Source of the DNA: Prostheceraeus crozeri
Taxonomy: Eukaryota; Platyhelminthes; Polycladida; Euryleptidae
NCBI GenBank assembly: GCA_907163375.1
Contig: CAJQUW010015452.1
Location: forward strand, 1-64,000
DNA: 64,000 bases
Reading direction: 5' to 3'
Shown here in pieces: positions 56,100 through 64,000 of this stretch (positions are counted from its first letter, which is position 1; each line of letters opens with the position of its first letter). The translations under genes were made by a program, and so were the position numbers. The notes beneath the pieces were generated by a model. The model was not told where the DNA came from and did no database searches. It saw only the letters and a list, made by a program, of their open reading frames with translations.

Positions 56100-56269
56100 A
56101 AATACAATCAAAGATACAGTGGTAAGTTGCTGCTGGGTTTGCTGTAACCAGAGTTAAGGAACAAGATAGGAAAGAAAAATGGCTCAAGTCATTTCACAAT
56201 ACGTTGTAGGTTATTGCAGATAATCGTAGAAAAAACAGTGAAACAATTACGACGTCTGTTAGTGCAGGA

Positions 56270-58800
56270 AAAAGGTACGCGCACTCTGCTTCTGCCTCCA
56301 ACCACCTGTTGAGAGATGGAATGAAGGGGTGGTCAGATGAGCCAGCAGCCAAAAGCAGCTTCCTAATTGGTGTTGAACTCTTTGTGAAAATGGGTTTTCA
56401 GAACGGGGCAAATTATGCGACGTGCACGACAAAAAACTTTGTTCACAATTTTTAGACACTTGTGATTCAATTGGCCAAACAGAGGTGAGCAGTAGAACAG
56501 CACGCTCTCAATCGTCGAGAAATATACCATCCACAGTTCATCATGGGACAAGATTGATTTTAACAAACGCAGAAAATATAGATGTTGGGAGCACCGACTC
56601 TCTTGAACACGAAAATGACCAAGCCAAGACAAGTCTGAGGACCACGTAACACCCAGGAGTTTAAGTTCTGTGACGATGGAAACATCTGTCAGTGGTAAGC
56701 ACTCGTTGGAAAAGTCAACTTTTTTGCGGAATCAAATAGCACGCATTTTTGAAGGGTTTAGAACCAGATCATTTATGGAAGCCCACTGACGAATATTGAG
56801 GTATTCTTCTTGACATATCTTCATCAGATCAAAAGAAGGGCAATTTTTGATGGTAATAACTTCACTTATGTCGTCAGCATATTGCAGCATGAAAGTTGAG
56901 CTATGCATGGGATGAAGGTCGTGGCAATATAGCACAAATAAAGTCGGTCCCAAAATGGATCCCTGAGGAACCCCACTAGTCACGGCACGAAAGTCACTGA
57001 CAGCACAATTTACTTTAACTCTTTGAGTCCGTCCTCGTAAGTAACTGCTCAACCACTTGACAAATCCGGATGGCAAACCTAGATTGCGAACTTTCTTCAG
57101 AAGAATCTCGTGCGATATCGTATCGAAAGCCTTGCTGAAGTCGTAACTGAGCAAAAGGCATGAGGAAACTTCTGGCTTATCCAACATACTCGTTACGTGA
57201 TCATGTAATGAGATCAGAGCAGATGTTGTTCCAGACTTGGGGCGATAAGCAAACTGTGTGTCTGGAAAGCATGATAACATCGTTGTTTTGAGGGAGTTAA
57301 GTATTTGCATCTCAAGTAGCTTGCTCGGAACACTCAAAAGAGTTATGGGCCGCAGTTGCGCTAGTTTGGAGGGGAGACGTCTTAGGAACTGGAGAAACAA
57401 GACAGTCCTTGAACTTTGTTGGAAACTTTCTTTCGAGTATGGATGTGTTGATAATATGGCAGAGGGGTTCAGCTATGAACGGAGCTGCAAGCTTGTAAAG
57501 CTTGTTAGATATTCTGTCAGATCCAGTGGCTTTTGATGTAGACAGCTTATTCAGATATTCGTGAATTTCAGCAACCTCCGAAAGACAAGACCATTGTCCG
57601 TCGTCTTCAATCGAAAATTCAAAGTTTTCACAGTCTTGAAAATAACTGCTCAAGTTCTCATTAATGACATTGACTGCATCGACTTCGTTCTCATAGTCAG
57701 ACAAAATAGAGTCAAGTGGATTCCGATCAGATTTACCAGTAACTCCTCTCACAACTGACCAAAAATTATTATCTCGAGATTTCAAGTTTTCACTCCAAGC
57801 TATTTTGGATTCAATAATCTTCTTTGCGCACTTCTCCTTTAGTAATTCGTATTCTGAAAAAAATCCACTTCTGTACGCATTCCATCGCATCGTAATTAAC
57901 GATTTTAGCAAAGGGATCATCCAGGGCTTGTCTCTTGAAGAAATGTATACAGTCTCGCACGGAATCAATGACAGACACTGTTGAAATTTTTCATAAAATA
58001 TGGTAACTTTCGTATCAATATCTAGTTCATTGTACAAGTCTTTGAAGTTTAAACGATCCAGGCCAGAAAAGAACTTTCTCAGATGTTGAGCTCTGAAGTC
58101 GTAAACTTGATGTTTGGTAAGAGCCTCATGTTTGGACGAGGTGATTGGCTTAAGAAGAACTTGACAATGAGAACCGCGACGATTGGAAAAAGGAGGCGGG
58201 CCTACTTCAGCTGGTGGATAGTCTTGTGATAAAGAGCTGCTGATGTAAAATTGATCAAGAATGGCATTCTCACGTGTTGACTCGTTCACCCTTTGCACTA
58301 GATTATGAGCAGTAATTATAGGTTTGACATCAAATCGGTTAAAGTCCCCACAAAAAACTATGCAGCTGGAGGGAATTGATAGCAATACATTGTCAATTTC
58401 TTGTATTAGGAAATCTTGGAGAGCTTCATCAACCTCACTGCTCCGAGCAGGAGGTATATATGTAGCACAGAGAAGAAATGCATCAGAGTTGTACTTGAAT
58501 TTGAGAAAAATGGTTTCACTTGTTTGGGAAACATTTACTGGACAATGTCGCTGAACGCTCAAATTTGATTTGATCCATACTGCGATTCCTCCTCCACCTT
58601 TAGAGCATCTGTCTTCACCAAAGAGGTTATATCCGCTGATTTAAAAAGCAATGGGATCATGTTTGGCATTGAGCCACGATTCAGTCACAACAAGAACATC
58701 AGGAAGCGTTGTGGAACAAGTCAGACGCAATTCATCCATTTTTCCAGGAGTGGCTATTGATCGTGCATTCAACATGAGAAAAGATGGGAAAGCGTTGTAA
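56270..58800 (-). pseudogene. LINE ORF2 (endonuclease, RT), at least three breaks
   Basis: The endonuclease begins before 58640, where a TAA interrupts it (between DPIAF and ISGYNLF). GGGIAVWIKSN, CIVFCGDFNRFD and an altered final block (RRGSHCQVLL in place of SDH) follow. The RT has KATGSDRISNKLYKLA, then a break near 57380, then LSYDFSKAFDTISHE, SGVPQGSILGPTLFVLYCHD and LQYADDISEV with the YADD site whole. The C-terminal domain continues in another frame from 56632 (STIESVLFYCSPLFGQLN). Confidence 0.87.
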
Positions 58801-58838
58801 TACATGTGCTTTGGTGATGAACAATGGGAAGGCAGTTG

Positions 58839-59477
58839 TCATGCAGTAAGAAAAATGTGTCGCAAAGGATCTTCCTGATCAATTTCTTGATTGTCTAAGA
58901 ACAGTTTGCCTCTTGATATGTAAACATGTTTGCTAGGATTTTCCTGTCGAAGGGATTTTGTTCTCTCTCTAAGTCTGAAAGATTCTTGACGATCGATAAA
59001 ACATTTATCGCTGTCGAAATATACACCTCCTAACTTTGGATGGTGTCTGTTTTCTCGAACCATTTTCAACAACCGGTTTCTTTCGGCTTTGTTACCCACA
59101 CTGATTTTAACCGGTCTTGGTTTGTTACCTCTCCTATTACCAAGACGAGAAGCTGGCGAGTCAACAGCGTATCTTTCACCAGTAACGGAATTCAAAGTAT
59201 CCTGTACTCGCTCGTCTGTATTATCAGACTCATTTATGGGACACTCTTCAATACCCTAAATGATAATGTTCGAACTAAGTTGGTATCGAATTTCAGTTAG
59301 TTTACGGCTTTCGGCGGCGTAGATAAACTCTTTGATCCGATCTATTTCAGATTCTTGTTGCTTTTGGGTTAGCTTCAGATTCGAGACACTGTCCTCTAAG
59401 ACTTCAAGCTTATTCTTGATGGTATCTAATGAGCCCATAATAGTCTTTAGAATGCGATCTTCGGATTCCTTAACCAA
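58839..59477 (-). pseudogene. LINE ORF1, broken
   Basis: The first part (59477-59256) is a coiled coil (KTIMGSLDTIKNKLEVLEDS and on). The second (59195-58839) has RPVKISVGNKAERNRLLKMV and FRLRERTKSLRQENPSKHVY, like the RRM and C-terminal parts of LINE ORF1 proteins. A stop and frame change separate them. Confidence 0.72.
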
Positions 59478-59530
59478 TCATCGAAATTCATTCAATTGAT
59501 TGTTGTTGACAGAACCACAACGAGTCTGAC

Positions 59531-60129
59531 GCTGATTTGGAATTCCCGGCGATGACATAAATGCAAAGTCGCAATAGCACGTGATAATACGTCACAAACC
59601 GATCGATAATTTCATAGAAATCCGACGAGGGAGCTTTCAGGTCGCAGCAAAATCAGCTGATTTTACAAGCGACCACTGTGGTCACGCCGGCACTGTACGT
59701 TGTAGCAGGCGGGCAAACTAACTAGAGTGACGTCACCACAAACTGCTGCAAACTAGCCAATAATTAGCGAAATGAATACCACTCGTTTGACCGATGACAA
59801 GCAATAGGTAGCAACTCAGAAATTCGAGCACAGCTGCCGAGGACGTAACCAATAAGCTCAGATGATCAGATATCGACACGGAGGAGTGTGAGAGGAGTCA
59901 GGAGATATCAAGAATGACTGGAAATGACACAGTATGACGGGGCAACAGCAACCAAAATACACAATGAATATGGTTATAATGAATATATGGTTGAATATGA
60001 ACATATAGCATATAAAAACAATACACAATGAATTTTCCTTTGATCCCGAAACCTGTCTCCGATTGTAGGAAGACATCGATTAACAGGCTGCAATGCCGTC
60101 TACACATGATATAATCAATATTATCACAT
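59531..60129. other. Non-coding spacer
   Basis: Probably partly the 5' UTR of the minus-strand LINE. Composition changes from AT-rich to GC-rich near 60130. Confidence 0.4.
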
Positions 60130-62590
60130 CTCATCCAGCGTTCAGTCAAGGCGGTTGTCGTCTCGCGCTGCGCGTTCGTCGATATCTCTTTTTGTCTCCT
60201 CATCTGTTTCACCGGTCTTTTCACCATCTGATTTTTACATCGTTTCACTCCTCTGAAGACGCGCTTTTTCTTGGACTACATTTGTGCTCAAATCATGCCC
60301 CCTCCTCAAATTCTACGCGTTTTACTCCATTCGCTTTGTGTTGCCTTCCCATTGCGCACTCGCTTTCTCATCGCCTCTCGCTCACCGGCAGTGATGTCTC
60401 CCAACCATGACGTCACAGCGCATCACCTACTCCCGCCAGCAGTTACTCAGCCTCAGGCAGCCGCATCTCCCCCTCGCCCGAACGGTCCGACGCACACTGT
60501 GGTATCACAGGATCCGCCGCACGCCTGCTGTGACTGTGACTGCGCCTGCTATCAACGACGTTAACCGCCTGACTCAGCGAGATGCGAGGGGAATTGCCAT
60601 CAGCCGCGATCGTATCCCTCTCTCTCCCTTCTCTCTCTCCAAGAAGCGATCTGAGCGGCACGCCCACCCGCCTGGCTCTCCGCTGACGTTTGGCCTGCTT
60701 AACATCCGCTCCCTGACCAACAAAGTTGACAACCTGCTGGAGCTTCGATCCGAGCGGGCAATCAACGTCCTCTTGCTCGTGGAGACCTGGCACGATCATG
60801 ACTCCGTCTGCCTAGATCGTCTGCGTGCCAGTGGTCTCCGAGTCTTGGATCGCCCTCGTCCGCGCCTTCAGCCTAACTCCCTGTTAACCAATCATGGAGG
60901 CGTCGCTGTCATCTCTGTGCCAGGAACAAACCTCACTAGACTTTCCCCTCGCTGTGACCCAACAACTTTCGAGCTCCTCTGCGTCCGTGTTACATCACGC
61001 TCCTCATCATGTGTTGTCCTCCTCATCTATCGAACTGGTCCTCTCTCTGCTCTGTTCTTTTCGGAACTCTCGAATGTATTTGAAGTTTTCATGATTAGAT
61101 CAGAGCCGATCATTGTTACTGGAGACTTCAATATTCACCTTGAAAGAGAAGATGACACTTCCTCGAGAACATTGAGAGACACCTTCGATACTTATGGTCT
61201 TTCCTGTTCGATCACCGGCCCCACCCACGACCGTGGCGGTACCCTCGACCTCGTTGCTACACGCACTGACCTTCCGAAGCCAACAGTTGACCTGATCAAC
61301 CCTGATCTTTCAGATCACCGTCTCCTTCGATGGCGCTCTCTGCTTCCCAGAACGGCCCCCGTCTACAGGACAGTGACTGTACGTCCTTGGAGTCGCTTGA
61401 ATAGTGACGCGTTTACAGATGCCCTGTCCTCCTCCCTACTCTGCCAGCCTCAACGTTGGTCGGACTTCACTCTAGATGAACTCGCTCTCCTGTATGATTC
61501 GGAAATCACAAACATCCTTGATCTTCTTATTCCCCTGAAAACTATCACCTGTCGACGCAAAGTCGATCCAGGATCCATGGTTCGACTCGGAGTGCAGAGA
61601 ATCGAAGCGACAAGTCCGCAAATTAGAACGACAACATCGTAAGTCCACATCGGAAGACAAAGCCCCCAACATGTCTGTATCCTCTGAATTATCAGCAGCG
61701 CGCAAAACCTATTGTGACATTCTCCGCCACAAGAGAGAAGCCTTTTGGCGCGCAAAGGTTCAATCGGAGTGTCTTCGACCTCGTCACCTATGGAACTCTA
61801 TCGATGCGCTGATGGGCCGTGGAAACGCACCATGCGATACATCATTCACAGCGGACGTCATTCATCGCTCCTTTGATCGTAAGACTGCAGACATTCGAGC
61901 TGAGTTACCCGCCCTTTCCCCACCTACATTCTCTGAAGCGCCCTCCGATTGCTGCATGAATGACTTTCTCAGCTTGTCTGATGCTGATGTAGTCCACATG
62001 ATCCGTCGCCTCCCCAACAAGCACTGTGCCCGTCACCCTCTACCTACTTCCTTGCTGAAGGAGAATGCTGATATCCTATCTCCCTACATCGCGTACGTCT
62101 TCAACCAGTCACTATCTTGTGGTACCTTTCCTGGCCTGTGGAAGCAGGCACAGATCACGCCTGTTTTGAAGAAGGGGAAAAGGGACCCAACAAATGTGGA
62201 TTCGTACCGCCCGATCTCCAATCTACCGGTCCTATCCAAGTTACTCGAAAAGACAGTCACTAACCAACTGCTTCTGCATCTGACGTCATTTCATCTATTC
62301 CCCAAGCTTCAATCTGGCTTTCGTCCTCATCACTCCACTGACTGCCTTGCTGAAGATCTCCTCTGACATCCTCAGTGCGACTGATGGAGGTAATCTCTGT
62401 TTGCTCTCCCTCCTGGACAGTAGACCACCCAACCCTCCTCAGCCGCCTGCAATCTTCCTACGGTCTCAACGACACAGTGCTCCGCTGGTTTGAGTCATTC
62501 CGTTCAAACCGTTCTCGCTTCGTCTACCAGAACTGCAAATCCCCTCCAACACCCACCCCCCACGGAGTGCCGCACGGATCCGCACTGAAT
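60130..62590 (+). mobile_element. GC-rich CR1/L2-type LINE, truncated in the RT
   Basis: This region is about half G+C, in strong contrast with its surroundings. It encodes an N-terminal part, a complete endonuclease and the first part of the RT, and stops abruptly near 62590 inside the GVPQGS block. The 3' half of the element is missing, which is unusual because LINE copies normally lose their 5' ends. Confidence 0.85.
60407..62590 (+). pseudogene. LINE ORF2 with endonuclease and partial RT
   Basis: Residues about 95-330 form the endonuclease: FGLLNIRSLTNK, LLVETWHDHDSV, GGVAVISV, IVTGDFNIHLE, GGTLDLVATR and SDHRLLRW. The frame breaks near 61625. The RT begins MRRLPNKH-like at about 62010 (VVHMIRRLPNKHCARHPLPT), with GTFPGLWKQAQITPVLKKGK, VDSYRPISNLPVLSKLLEKT and QSGFRPHHSTDCLAEDLL. 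A second break follows at 62366. Box A is damaged: LLDSRPPNP or, in the other frame, TVDHPTLLSRLQ directly follows LLD, so the AFD catalytic segment of about 18 bases is lost. The sequence ends after GVPHGSALN. Confidence 0.88.
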
Positions 62591-64000
62591 CATTTGCTTT
62601 GTGAGAAGATTAATTTTCCAAAATAGGATCTTCGATCATAAGGTATGTGTAATCCGCTTCGTGACTTCACATTCATTTCTAAACTATTGTCTACGGCTAA
62701 TGAGCTTTAGTTCGAACATAAGCGATGAAGTGCACATTAAATATACAAGATAAGATTGATACATGCAATATCAGACATAGATATGGTTAATACAAGATGA
62801 AACTGACTTTTATAATTTATTATTTTCAAGTTTTCCTCTAAACAGTGAGATGATAAACACCTTGACAATAAGTCTGCGCTGACAAGGACCAAATTCAGCT
62901 AAATCAAAAGATGGAAGCTGGATCCTAAAGATGGAAGTGACACAAATTCCGACAGAAATATGTAGAAAAAAAGAGATCAAGAATTGATATCAAATCATGA
63001 TAGAAATGATTCTATGCTACAGAGATAAATTCTAAGTGTGCTGCGAAAAAGATTATGTAAAATCCTATACAAGCTGACATAGTTTAAATTTGTATTAGTA
63101 AAAAAAACGTTCATGAACTACTCTGAAAGTAATCAAATGACTGATTCAAGGTCAAAGTACTATTAAAAAACACAGTTAAGCTAAGTCTTTTCTTGCAATA
63201 AGTTAATGATTTGGATAAAAGTAGAGCCATTTTTTGACATTTTCATATTTTCCAGAACTAGACTGTAACCAAAATCAGTTGCCACCCCGAGTCGGTACCG
63301 ATGCTCTCATTTATTGCCTTTGGCCACCCTTGCTAAATGACGAGGTACCGGTACCTAGCCATCGGGCTGGCATCGTACGTGTATCGTTGTCTCAGCAGTA
63401 CATACACACGACATAATGTTGCTTGAAATAAGAAAGCCCGTCCTAATCCAATATTCTCATAGTGTCGGATTTCTATGGATTGATGTGTGCAAGTGCAACC
63501 CATACAAACAGCTGATTACGTTGCACGTCCTTGTTTTAGTGCTTTGATTATTTTTTGGTATAATTTCTTGAATATTGTAAAAAATTGTCGTGGCAGGCGT
63601 TACGTTGTTAATGAAAACTTTAACAAATTTTTTGGTAATCCTAAGCCAGCAGACGTTTTCTTAACGATAAAAGTCAAATCAACGTATGATCTTGGTGTCA
63701 AGTGATTTTCTAATACCCAAGAATAGATTGATTCTTTTAGACATCATTTCATAAACGGTCTCAAATATAATAAAATTGCTTTTTTTACAGCTACACTTTA
63801 GACTTAATAAGTAGACCTTGTTGTATTTCTGAGAAAAGGGAACGCGTGATATTTTGCATACAGATGAGTTCATCTTTTCGGTGGTGTGTGAAAATGTTTC
63901 ATTAAATAGGCATGTGAGGTGTCCGTTCCCCAAATTCATGGCATGAATAAATGTTGTTTCTTGTGGGTTAGTAGAGAAATTTCAATGAATATCAGAATTG
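62591..64000. other. AT-rich non-coding DNA to the window end
   Basis: No supported gene. A GGTACCGGTACC palindrome lies near 63344-63355, and short open frames at 63487 and 63679 have no domain. Confidence 0.45.

Larger units (their letters stand above)
56100..59530 (-). mobile_element. Second CR1/jockey-type LINE, decayed
   Basis: On the minus strand come ORF1 pieces (59477-58839), endonuclease and RT (58800-56732), a C-terminal piece and a 3' end with ATTTTGT-type tandem repeats near 56085-56115. It is clearly a different family from the LINE at 18.7 kb, since the RT active site is YADD rather than YIDD. Several frame breaks and stops are present. Confidence 0.82.

Overview
The window is AT-rich DNA from an animal nuclear genome. 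The evidence is one protein gene with four spliced exons and long introns, a Polinton/Maverick fragment, and many families of metazoan transposons. The phylum cannot be fixed from the sequence alone; a non-vertebrate metazoan is most likely. I see no rRNA, no intact tRNA and no CRISPR array.

Layout. 1-3123: one end of a Polinton/Maverick (adintovirus-like) element with four genes on the minus strand (packaging ATPase, a penton-like protein and two unrecognised proteins). 4231-6885: a foldback element with a complete hAT transposon inside it. 7406-18249: the only confidently assembled host gene, a secreted multiple inositol polyphosphate phosphatase (MINPP1 family, 455 codons). Its second intron has filled with a hAT MITE, another inverted-repeat element and a pogo-like transposon. 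18564-22060: a CR1/jockey-type LINE broken only at two 7-base homopolymers. 22070-22819: a nearly perfect 750-bp palindrome. 23477-24613: a deleted Tc1-like element. 24616-42070: mostly non-coding, with two deleted piggyBac copies, a hAT MITE, a pogo-type MITE, SINE-like tRNA heads and a LINE tail. Two phase-compatible exons of a possible coiled-coil gene lie here on the minus strand.

43136-50665 is a three-level nest. A Ty3/gypsy retrotransposon with 125-bp LTRs and a 5-bp target duplication sits in an IS630-type (DD41D) DNA transposon, which sits in a Tc1-like transposon. 50855-51440 is the C-terminal end of a LINE with a restriction-like endonuclease. 52129-55173 is a 3-kb foldback element with about 1,070-bp arms, a 9-bp target duplication and arrays of a repeated 18-base motif. 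56100-59530 is a broken second LINE, and 60130-62590 a GC-rich third LINE lacking part of its RT. From 62600 to the end I see no gene.

The most interesting points are these: the foldback element and its motif arrays; the link between the 750-bp palindrome and the IS630-type element, which share termini and 3-bp TWA flanks; the change of the conserved HAE motif to HAI in the phosphatase; and a PSAP/YPSL tandem in a Polinton protein. No standard host pathway other than inositol phosphate metabolism can be read from the window.
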